Assembly: GCA_033761815.1 (NCBI GenBank)
Contig: JANRMF010000083.1
Span: forward strand, 1-9,287
Source: JANRKH01 sp033761815
GTDB lineage: Bacteria > Pseudomonadota > Alphaproteobacteria > Rickettsiales > Rickettsiaceae
DNA: 9,287 nucleotides
Direction: 5' to 3'
Numbering within the stretch: position 1 is the stretch's first letter; each line of letters starts with the position of its first letter. The notes below the pieces were generated by a model that was not told the DNA's origin, made no database searches, and saw only the letters and a program-made list of their open reading frames with translations. The position numbers and the translations under genes are program-made. Shown here one piece after another: positions 1 to 5,788 of this stretch.

Positions 1-1755
1 GGCGCAGATACTTCTCTATTAACGCTTGGGGCTGCAAACTCCGTTGTAACATTTGCTGATGGAGCTAGCATTTCTGGTATGAGTATCGTCGGATCATCCG
101 CAGGATATGGCCAGGTAGTATTCTCTGGTAGCGGATCTGCAGAAAAGATCGGTGTTGATGGTACATCAGTTAAGAGCGTGGCATATACAGGAGCAGAAGG
201 CGTTGAATTTACACAAAAAGGAGCTGTTTTTGCAGGTAGTGTATCTCTTGGTAAAGGTACATTCACACTTCAGGACTCAGTAACAGCTGGATCTCTATCA
301 TCAGCTGCAGGCACTAAAGTAGTAGTCGATAGTGGCACATTGAATGGTGGAGCTGTAACAGTCGGAGGTACGACAACAATTGAATTTACAGTAACAGATA
401 AAGCTATTCCTGGAAAATTTGTTGCAACTGGAACTCCAACTGGAGAAGTGTCAGATATTGATATCGTAATTGGTAGCGGATTTGCTGAAGCTGGTTATGT
501 AGCAAAGAGTATCATTAGTTTTACAGGAGCAGGAACTAATGTAAGCAAACTAGATATATCATCCAAAAACAAGATTGTTAAATGGAGTTTAGTAAAAAGA
601 GATGCAGATTCTGTTGATGCAGTTGCATCATATGATACTGCGGCATTTAAATCTTCTGTCCTGTCTGCAGGTGCTAAAGGAAATGCTCTAGCTTTTGTTG
701 ATAAGCTTACTAATGCATCAAGTGGTCCTGCACTTAAACTACTTGACCTTGTTTCTTCAAATGATACAGCTACAGCTACTGAGGCTTTAAACAGAATCAC
801 AACCTCTTCGTTTGGATCTCACGCTGCATTTGCTTCTACAGATGCTCTATCTTCAAGCTTAAATTCAAGATTTAATCTTCAAAGTGCTGAGTCTATCTCT
901 TCTGGAGATGAGAGTCTTGATGTGGGTGTATGGGGTCAAATTTTTGGTTCTTTAGGAACTCAAAAAGCCGACAAATCAAACCCAGGATACAAAGTTACAA
1001 CAGCTGGTGGTACAATCGGAGCTGACACTAAAATTAGCGACTCAGGTCTCGTCGGTCTTGCTGCGACATATGGTGTTTCAGGATTGAAATTTAAAGATTT
1101 CAAAACTGGCGATAAAACTAAGTCAACTAACGTTGTATTTAGCGTATATGGAAAACTAGATTTACCATATAATTCCTTTGTAAGAGCAGTTGCAACTTTT
1201 GGATCAGGTAAAGTCAAATCTAATGCAAAAAGACTTACAGCTCCTGGTGCTTACGATGTTGCTAAATCTTCATATAACACAATGTCATATAGTCTTGAGG
1301 CTTTAGTGGGGTATAAATATCCGGTTCTTGAGAGCACAAGCTTAGTTCCTACTGCAGGGCTAAGATATGCTGAAGTGAATGACGGAGGTTATACAGAAAC
1401 AGGTTCTCAATATAATCTATCAGCAACAAAGAAATCCTCTAATAAACTAACAGGAATCTTTGGAGCAACAGTTGAAAACAAGATGGATTACTCTGATTAC
1501 CAAGTAGTATCTGAAGCTCACGTTTTCGGTAATTATGACTTTAGAGCAAAAACTCCTACTGTTAATGCATCAATTGATGGTCTAGAAGGCTCTTTTGACA
1601 TCACTCCATCAAAAGCTCCTAAGTTTTCTACAAATCTTGGTTTAGGTGTTACGCTTAAAACAGGAATGGTTGAATATACAGGATCTTACGATGCTAAACT
1701 TGCTAAGAAGTTCAATTCTCACCTTGGAAGCTTAAAAGTGAAAGTGAACCTATAA
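1..1755 (+). CDS. Sca/OmpB-like autotransporter outer-membrane protein, 3' part (5' end outside window)
   Basis: The frame is open from base 1, so the ATG at 79 is internal and the gene is cut by the window edge; 584 residues are visible. Residues 1 to about 200 are Gly/Ser/Thr/Val-rich short beta-strand repeats, as in the parallel beta-helix passenger of a type V secreted surface protein. Residues of about 210-300 are Ala/Ser/Leu-rich and probably form the helical linker. About 307-584 form the 12-stranded translocator barrel: it starts near a VWGQIFG motif, continues with GYKVTTAGGTIGAD, and ends LGSLKVKVNL. This closely resembles the OmpB barrel of Rickettsia, whose end I recall as GSVKVRVNF. 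No cysteine is present in the visible part. The last residue is Leu, where Bam-recognised barrels usually end in Phe or Trp. The product should be exported by Sec, inserted by Bam, and display its passenger for adhesion or as a surface layer. Which Sca paralogue it is cannot be told. Confidence 0.9.
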   Translation, partial: GADTSLLTLGAANSVVTFADGASISGMSIVGSSAGYGQVVFSGSGSAEKIGVDGTSVKSVAYTGAEGVEFTQKGAVFAGSVSLGKGTFTLQDSVTAGSLSSAAGTKVVVDSGTLNGGAVTVGGTTTIEFTVTDKAIPGKFVATGTPTGEVSDIDIVIGSGFAEAGYVAKSIISFTGAGTNVSKLDISSKNKIVKWSLVKRDADSVDAVASYDTAAFKSSVLSAGAKGNALAFVDKLTNASSGPALKLLDLVSSNDTATATEALNRITTSSFGSHAAFASTDALSSSLNSRFNLQSAESISSGDESLDVGVWGQIFGSLGTQKADKSNPGYKVTTAGGTIGADTKISDSGLVGLAATYGVSGLKFKDFKTGDKTKSTNVVFSVYGKLDLPYNSFVRAVATFGSGKVKSNAKRLTAPGAYDVAKSSYNTMSYSLEALVGYKYPVLESTSLVPTAGLRYAEVNDGGYTETGSQYNLSATKKSSNKLTGIFGATVENKMDYSDYQVVSEAHVFGNYDFRAKTPTVNASIDGLEGSFDITPSKAPKFSTNLGLGVTLKTGMVEYTGSYDAKLAKKFNSHLGSLKVKVNL

Positions 1756-1780
1756 TTTCGCCTCTTAAGTTTCTGCGCAT

Positions 1781-1813
1781 AAAAACCCAGCCTCAAAAGG
1801 GCTGGGTTTTTTT
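1781..1813 (+). terminator. Rho-independent terminator of the autotransporter gene
   Basis: A 12-bp perfect stem (1781-1792 with 1800-1811, core AACCCAGCC/GGCTGGGTT) closes a 7-base loop and runs into seven Ts (1807-1813). It starts 25 bases after the TAA stop. The complementary strand also has a run of five Ts after the hairpin, so it could act in both directions and shield this gene from transcription arriving from the convergent transporter gene. Confidence 0.9.
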
Positions 1814-2089
1814 ATTTCTATCATCCCCCTAAAACCTATGCCACCCCCGTGAAAACCTGGATCAAGGAGTGATACAATTAGATTCCCACCTCCGGCGGCA
1901 ATGACAAGGAAGAGTTGTGGCAATGAGGCAAGGAAGGTGCGTGGAGGGCTCTCAAAGGAGACCCCTAATCCCTGGTGATCTTTCTTATACTAATCACCAG
2001 TTATAATAATACTATGCGCGAGGAGAGAAGCTTACTAAAGGCCTGGTTAGAGACGAGCAACAACGTAGGATTATAGATGTTGATTGGTA
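1814..2089. other. Convergent intergenic stretch without a gene
   Basis: Between the autotransporter terminator and the stop codon of the transporter there is no credible coding region. The only short open frame, 25 codons from the ATG at 1901, lies mostly inside the repeat relic and has no ribosome binding site. The right part holds an 8-bp perfect inverted repeat, CTGGTGAT/ATCACCAG (1972-1979 and 1993-2000), around a 13-base AT-rich loop. No T run follows it on either strand, so it is not a convincing terminator. Bases 2001-2089 show nothing I recognise. Confidence 0.6.
1828..1945. repeat. Degenerate interspersed palindromic-type repeat (Rickettsiales style)
   Basis: This interval is much richer in G and C than its surroundings. 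It carries hallmarks of the small mobile palindromic repeats of rickettsial genomes: a CACCCCCGTGAAAACCTGGATC block, a GATTCCCACCTCCGGCGGCAA block and flanking ATGACAAGG. An outer inverted pair, TGCCAC near 1840 and GTGGCA near 1917-1922, brackets the core. A short imperfect duplication, GGCAATGACAAGGAAG (1897-1912) and GGCAATGAGGCAAGGAAG (1919-1936), sits at the right side. The expected internal hairpin arms no longer pair well, so it looks like an old decayed copy. The family assignment is from memory of the consensus and the exact borders are uncertain. Confidence 0.6.
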
Positions 2090-3328
2090 TTAAGCCAAGG
2101 AAAGTTTGGATAATCTATTGACCGTGATAATCATCACAATTACGCTGATAAAAAAATACCCCATAGGAAGCCAAGATATATTTGTATAGTAATATATCGA
2201 GGTTGAGATGTAAGCCGTTGGAGCGCTTATTAAAATTGAACCAAATGCATGAGCAAGACTAAAAAGCCTATAGCGAATTACTTTTGGGAGAGATTGCTTG
2301 AGGAAGGTAAGGCTTGGCATAGTAATGAATGGTAAAATCACTACCATAAAGAAATACATACTCAGAGAAAAACTATCATATGCTATGAATATGCTAAATA
2401 TGATGGATAGTAATGCAAGTAGGGCGGATGCAACGCGTGCTACTAGAAGCCTGCCAAATACATCAGCACTTGCGCCGCCAATTACTGAGAAGATCATGTA
2501 AATTACCACCCCGATAGTGGTATATAGCTGCATTCTGGAATGGTCCACTAATTTTAGTATCTCAAAATTATATGTACCGAAGAAAATGATTATAAATTGA
2601 TATGTACTACCGATGCAGCCCGCAAGTACGGCGCAAAGAAGAAATAATTGCCAATTATTCCGAACTATTCTGAGTGTATTTTGGTCTTTATATGTTTCGT
2701 AATTGGGGTCCTGCTTGTTATCATCATCATTCTGTATCTGATATTTCATTCTAAGAATAATAGCCCCAAACCCCATCAGAGCACCTGTAAAAAATGCGAT
2801 TCTCCATGAATAATAAGGCATAAAATCTAGAGAAAAAAACCATGCAGATAGAGATGCGAGAAAAGAGCCAACCTGGGTTGAAAAGGCAACCATTCCATTG
2901 CCGAGGCATTGCTTATCTGCTCTGATTTTCTCGAATATATAGATTCTTATCCCATCAGTCCCTGATGAGACAAGGCTTGCAATACACATGCGGCATACAA
3001 GCAAAATTATGGCTGAAATTATGCCTATTTTTTCATATCCAGGAGATAGGCTGATGACCAGTGATGCAATTGCGGTTCCAGAAAGGCTAATAATGATCGT
3101 TGCAAACCTGCCGTAAATATCCCCAATTCTTCCAAGAATAAGTGCGCCTAACGGTTTTGCGGTAACAGCTATTGACATAATCATATATGTTCTGAGTAAC
3201 TGAACGACTACATCGCCTGAGCTAAAAAAATGTTTAGAGATTCTTGCGGCTAAAAAACCGAATAGGTGATAATCATAATATTGCACAATTGTGCATATTG
3301 TTGCGATGATAAAAGATTTTCTGTTCAT
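2090..3328 (-). CDS. MFS transporter, metabolite:H+ symporter (ProP-like) family
   Basis: A 412-residue protein, the usual length for a 12-helix major facilitator. Hydrophobic segments fill it, with a charged central loop at about residues 196-222 separating the two six-helix halves. The loop 2-3 signature is clear (GRIGDIYGR, residues 66-74), and its second-half echo is GGASADVFGR (283-292). YSWRIAFFTGA near 173-183 also fits the family. The region where ProP-type carriers have a GGE(Y/I) signature reads SSGTDGIRIYIFE (121-133), so that signature is degenerate and the substrate cannot be inferred from proline/betaine carriers. Rickettsiales carry many divergent ProP-like paralogues, presumably importing host metabolites. 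The ATG follows the stop of the upstream zinc-finger gene by 6 bases, so the two are probably co-transcribed and translationally linked. There is no strong ribosome binding site of its own. Confidence 0.85.
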   Translation of the reverse strand: MNRKSFIIATICTIVQYYDYHLFGFLAARISKHFFSSGDVVVQLLRTYMIMSIAVTAKPLGALILGRIGDIYGRFATIIISLSGTAIASLVISLSPGYEKIGIISAIILLVCRMCIASLVSSGTDGIRIYIFEKIRADKQCLGNGMVAFSTQVGSFLASLSAWFFSLDFMPYYSWRIAFFTGALMGFGAIILRMKYQIQNDDDNKQDPNYETYKDQNTLRIVRNNWQLFLLCAVLAGCIGSTYQFIIIFFGTYNFEILKLVDHSRMQLYTTIGVVIYMIFSVIGGASADVFGRLLVARVASALLALLSIIFSIFIAYDSFSLSMYFFMVVILPFITMPSLTFLKQSLPKVIRYRLFSLAHAFGSILISAPTAYISTSIYYYTNISWLPMGYFFISVIVMIITVNRLSKLSLA

Positions 3329-3334
3329 TTCTAG

Positions 3335-3490
3335 TTATTTAAGAGTGAATCTATTTGAGCAATATGGACAGGTAACATACCCTAAAGATTTATCAATTTC
3401 TAGATATATTTTTGGGTGGTCTAAAGGAAGGTCCTTTCCTGAACATTCAACTTCTTTCTTATTCGTGTAAACAACATCTTCACTTGACAT
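3335..3490 (-). CDS. Small CHCC zinc-finger protein (zf-CHCC / NDUFS6-like)
   Basis: A 51-residue protein that length cut-offs would miss. It reads MSSEDVVYTNKKEVECSGKD at the start, then LPLDHPKIYLEID, and ends YVTCPYCSNRFTLK. The zinc ligands of the CHCC family are all in place: Cys16, His25, Cys41 and Cys44, with the VxCxG, HPxIYL and CPYC motifs. The family includes the mitochondrial complex I accessory subunit NDUFS6, and small standalone members are common in alphaproteobacteria, so a link to complex I assembly or stability is possible but not shown here. No good Shine-Dalgarno is visible before the ATG. The stop codon is followed by only two codons, in the same frame, before the transporter ATG. 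Identification of the fold is firm; the cellular role is inference. Confidence 0.88.
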   Translation of the reverse strand: MSSEDVVYTNKKEVECSGKDLPLDHPKIYLEIDKSLGYVTCPYCSNRFTLK

Positions 3491-3604
3491 GTGCAATTTT
3501 CTAAAAATGAAACATACTAATTAGATTAATATATTTCAGGAGCAAAGTAAAAGCATATTCTTCATATAGGCTATGTATAGAAGTTCAGGGAAATATATGA
3601 GAAT

Positions 3605-3636
3605 AAAAAAACCACGCCAATTTCTTGGCGCGGTTT
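3605..3636 (-). terminator. Rho-independent terminator of the Adr-like gene
   Basis: Read on the minus strand, a 12-bp stem (arms 3625-3636 and 3609-3620, one G-U pair) closes a GAAA tetraloop (3621-3624) and is followed by a run of seven Us. It lies 28 bases after the stop codon at 3665. It separates the barrel gene from the zinc-finger/transporter pair, which must therefore have its own promoter in 3491-3604 or depend on read-through. Confidence 0.88.
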
Positions 3637-3664
3637 CTAAACTTTAAGGTAAAGAGGGCTAAAA

Positions 3665-4285
3665 TTATAGCTCAACTCTTACACCACCAGTAATGTCATG
3701 TGTTCTTAGGTTGTACTTAACTGATGAAGTAGAACCTTTGAGTTTTGACAATTTACCATGATCGTTGTATGAGTAAGCAACATCAAGTTTAACACCGTCT
3801 GCTACATCAAATCCTGCACCAACTGTTAAGAGGTAAGAGAAATTGTTTTTCTTTTTCCACTTCATAGCTGATTCAACGCCCATATATTTAGCTGTGAATT
3901 TACCAGAAACTTGTGAAAGACCAAGGCCAGCACCAAAGTAAGTTTGACCAAAACCAAAATCATAGAAGTCTACTAAACCTTTAACATGTAGTGATGTTGC
4001 AAGTGGAGCAACTTTGATATCCAATCCATTTTTTGAACCTTTTTGTTTCGGTGAAAAATGATTAGAAAGAACAACTTCTGATCTAACATTATCCATCAAA
4101 TAGTAACCAACACCAAGATCTCCAACTAAGTGAGTAGAAGATTTAACTTTAATGTCATAGTTTTTTTCTCTTTGTGTTGGAAGGATTGATCCACCTAGAT
4201 CACCACGAAGGTAGAAAGTGCCCTCAGCAGCTAGTGCTGAAGAAGCAAATGTTGCAACTGCTGTTGCTAGTAGTAATTTTTTCAT
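3665..4285 (-). CDS. Adr-like secreted outer-membrane beta-barrel protein
   Basis: A 206-residue precursor that starts MKKLLLATAVATFASSALA and is probably cleaved by signal peptidase I after ALA (residue 19 or 20), leaving AEGTFYLRGDLGG. The mature part alternates polar and hydrophobic residues in short strands, e.g. HLVGDLGVGYYLMDNVRSEV and YFGAGLGLSQVSGKF, and has no cysteines: an eight-stranded OMP_b-brl-type barrel. Length, signal peptide and the DLGVGYY pattern resemble the Adr1/Adr2 surface adhesins of Rickettsia, which bind host factors such as vitronectin; that activity is only inferred. The chain ends RVEL, not in an aromatic residue. I chose the ATG at 4285 and not the one 12 bases upstream, because GGAG sits 6 bases before it and the signal peptide then begins cleanly with MKK. 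It is monocistronic: its own terminator lies downstream and a long gene-free leader lies upstream. Confidence 0.85.
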   Translation of the reverse strand: MKKLLLATAVATFASSALAAEGTFYLRGDLGGSILPTQREKNYDIKVKSSTHLVGDLGVGYYLMDNVRSEVVLSNHFSPKQKGSKNGLDIKVAPLATSLHVKGLVDFYDFGFGQTYFGAGLGLSQVSGKFTAKYMGVESAMKWKKKNNFSYLLTVGAGFDVADGVKLDVAYSYNDHGKLSKLKGSTSSVKYNLRTHDITGGVRVEL

Positions 4286-4291
4286 AATTAA

Positions 4292-4295
4292 CTCC
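4292..4295 (-). promoter_or_regulatory. Shine-Dalgarno GGAG that decides the Adr-like start
   Basis: GGAG on the minus strand is 6 bases from the ATG at 4285. The upstream in-frame ATG at 4297 overlaps this site and has no Shine-Dalgarno of its own. Confidence 0.75.
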
Positions 4296-4366
4296 ATTAA
4301 TTTATTTTTTTTAAGTTATCAGTAGATCTCATTAATGATCCTACCCTTGGGTACATTTATAACACT

Positions 4367-4396
4367 ATTTTAGTTCTCATGATACTATAAAGACAA
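4367..4396 (-). promoter_or_regulatory. Possible promoter of the Adr-like gene
   Basis: On the minus strand TTGTCT is followed after 18 bases by TAAAAT, about 80 bases before the start codon. The spacer contains TTATAGTATCAT (4379-4390), identical to the -10 region proposed for the carbonic anhydrase gene, so the true -10 might instead be TATAGT or TATCAT. The AT-rich background makes chance matches easy. Confidence 0.3.
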
Positions 4397-4706
4397 AAAT
4401 GTCATAGTTTTAGGGTTGGTTTGGCCAAAACTGTTGTATTTTTTCCACAGTTCGTTAAATCAGCCCTAATTATTTAGTGCAGTAAATAGCCTGCAAAGCC
4501 ATATAGCAAAAGGAATTAAGGGCAAAAAAAGGTAATTAAGGAATGTATAACAGATTTACTATATAAATCACTTTATTCATGATTTTCTCACATAAAATAG
4601 GTAGATAAATCGTAAAATCAAGAAATTTTTTTATAGAGGGTAGTTTTTTAATATATTGGGCAAAAAACATTTGCCTTGGAAAAAAGGCTGAGTTAGGCTT
4701 AAATTT
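4397..4706. other. Gene-free AT-rich stretch upstream of the Adr-like gene
   Basis: No open frame with a plausible start or family resemblance is visible. It contains an imperfect direct repeat, AAAAGGAATTAAGG (4508-4521) and AAAAGGTAATTAAGG (4527-4541). Small hairpins lie just after the carbonic anhydrase stop: GGCAAA/TTTGCC at 4659-4664 and 4670-4675, and GCCTT/AAGGC at 4673-4677 and 4684-4688. These might end that transcript, but neither is followed by a proper U run on the minus strand. Confidence 0.5.
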
Positions 4707-5360
4707 TCATAGACCAATATGAACTTTGCTCAAGTGTATGAGTTCTGGGTGAGTGAGCAATATGTCGGGGTCCTTTTCACCGTTATAATTCACCAAAAAA
4801 AGCTTCCCAGAATCATGATGAAAATGATTGCTAAAGTCATATATCATTCCAACTACTGTTACTTCTCTATTTTTTACCTGGTCTGCAAATTTTTTTAATG
4901 CATAATCAACCTGAAAATGAACATTTTTTAGAGCCCCGTGAGATACGGATTCTGCATCTTTGGATATATGCATAAGAGAGTCTAGCTCTTTTTTTATAGT
5001 TTTTGGTACATCTTTATGATCATGCATAGCTGCATCTATAGCGCCGCAGCTACTATGGCCTATGATTAGTAACATCGGAGTTTTTAGAACGCATACACCA
5101 TATTCTACCGATCCTTCCGCGGTATATACCTGATTACCTATGTTTCTTATGATAAACACATCATTAATCGGGGTTGCGTCAAGCGCTATAACCTGCACTC
5201 TAGAGTCGGAGCACATTATAGCTGTTGCCCTAGGGGTTTGCCTTTTTGGAAAAAACTCACCCTTATGTTCTTTTACTGACTGAATATGGCTGTCATTATC
5301 GGCAAAAATTTCATCCAGATATTCTTTGACCATATTTACTAGTTCTGATTTTCTATCCAT
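4707..5360 (-). CDS. Beta-class carbonic anhydrase
   Basis: A 217-residue cytoplasmic zinc enzyme that interconverts CO2 and bicarbonate, the normal size for the beta class. The catalytic set is complete: Cys50-x-Asp52-x-Arg54 in MCSDSR, and His102-x-x-Cys105 in GHSSCGA, giving the Cys2-His zinc site and the Asp-Arg dyad. The FIIRNIGN and GSVEYGV motifs between them are typical. Bicarbonate would feed carboxylation reactions and pH balance. The frame stays open further upstream through the tRNA gene, but the start at 5360 is right: AGGGAG lies 6 bases before this ATG, and the extra upstream residues would be translated tRNA. A weak promoter lies between it and tRNA-Pro, so it may be transcribed alone or together with the tRNA. 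No convincing terminator follows. Family assignment is firm. Confidence 0.93.
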   Translation of the reverse strand: MDRKSELVNMVKEYLDEIFADNDSHIQSVKEHKGEFFPKRQTPRATAIMCSDSRVQVIALDATPINDVFIIRNIGNQVYTAEGSVEYGVCVLKTPMLLIIGHSSCGAIDAAMHDHKDVPKTIKKELDSLMHISKDAESVSHGALKNVHFQVDYALKKFADQVKNREVTVVGMIYDFSNHFHHDSGKLFLVNYNGEKDPDILLTHPELIHLSKVHIGL

Positions 5361-5366
5361 ATAGCA

Positions 5367-5372
5367 CTCCCT
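5367..5372 (-). promoter_or_regulatory. Shine-Dalgarno AGGGAG of the carbonic anhydrase gene
   Basis: AGGGAG on the minus strand ends 6 bases before the ATG at 5360. It fixes this start against the longer open frame that runs back into the tRNA gene. Confidence 0.8.
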
Positions 5373-5385
5373 AAATAATTTATTT

Positions 5386-5414
5386 ATGATACTATAAGAG
5401 AGGAATATGTGCAA
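5386..5414 (-). promoter_or_regulatory. Possible promoter of the carbonic anhydrase gene
   Basis: On the minus strand TTGCAC is followed after 17 bases by TATCAT, in the gap between the tRNA 3' end and the start codon. The -35 is a poor match. The TTATAGTATCAT segment (5386-5397) recurs upstream of the Adr-like gene, which adds some weight. Confidence 0.35.
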
Positions 5415-5436
5415 ATTTGAAGTGAAATTTTGATGG

Positions 5437-5510
<74 letters not shown>

Positions 5511-5528
5511 ATTTTTTTGATAGTGATA

Positions 5529-5556
5529 TAATTACCATATTTTGAGTCAGTTTCAA
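5529..5556 (-). promoter_or_regulatory. Likely promoter of tRNA-Pro
   Basis: On the minus strand TTGAAA is followed after 16 bases by TAATTA, 18 bases before the mature tRNA 5' end. That leaves a very short leader, as expected for a tRNA gene. Confidence 0.4.
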
Positions 5557-5609
5557 GCCTTTAGAACTAGGATTGAACAACTCTGCTTTTACTATAGAAT
5601 GAGGAACGT

Positions 5610-5661
5610 AAGGAAATAATTTTATCAAAACTCGCTCGGTTGATAAGTAGGTTATTTCTTT
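5610..5661. repeat. Nested inverted repeat in the bamB-tRNA gap
   Basis: An outer pair (5610-5619 with 5652-5661, one G-T pair) encloses an inner perfect 7-bp pair, TTATCAA/TTGATAA (5622-5628 and 5640-5646). The inner pair surrounds a GC-richer 11-base loop holding CTCGCTCGG. It lies about 130 bases beyond the bamB stop. There is no T run after it on either strand, so it is not a normal intrinsic terminator. It could be an RNA-stabilising hairpin at the end of the bamB operon transcript or a small palindromic element. The remaining bases from 5662 to 5788 show no gene. Confidence 0.5.
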
Positions 5662-5788
5662 TGAGACGAAGTCTAAAAAACTATCAATTCCTTAATATTC
5701 TAAAATATGTCACTATAATTAATGATTTTTTCCAAAAACCAATGGTAAATTGATAGCATTTTTTTTCTCGAAAATCAATAACTAAATA

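Noticed and set aside
79..81. ATG at 79 as the start of the autotransporter
   Set aside because: The frame is open to base 1 with the same Gly/Ser/Thr-rich passenger character, and no signal peptide follows this ATG.
495..1217. Minus-strand open frames inside the autotransporter gene (495-800 and 960-1217)
   Set aside because: They are antisense to a strongly recognised coding region and show no family features.
1901..1978. Short 25-codon open frame on the plus strand
   Set aside because: Lies mostly inside the repeat relic, has no ribosome binding site and is typical of chance frames in such repeats.
1972..2000. Inverted repeat as terminator of the MFS gene
   Set aside because: The stem is only 8 bp around a 13-base loop, and no U run follows on the minus strand.
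2298..2501. Plus-strand open frame opposite the MFS gene
   Set aside because: Antisense shadow of a clear 12-helix transporter; no ribosome binding site or recognisable domain.
5667..5680. Small hairpin AGAC/GTCT with a 3-base loop as the bamB operon terminator
   Set aside because: The stem is only 4 bp and no T run follows it in the direction of bamB transcription.
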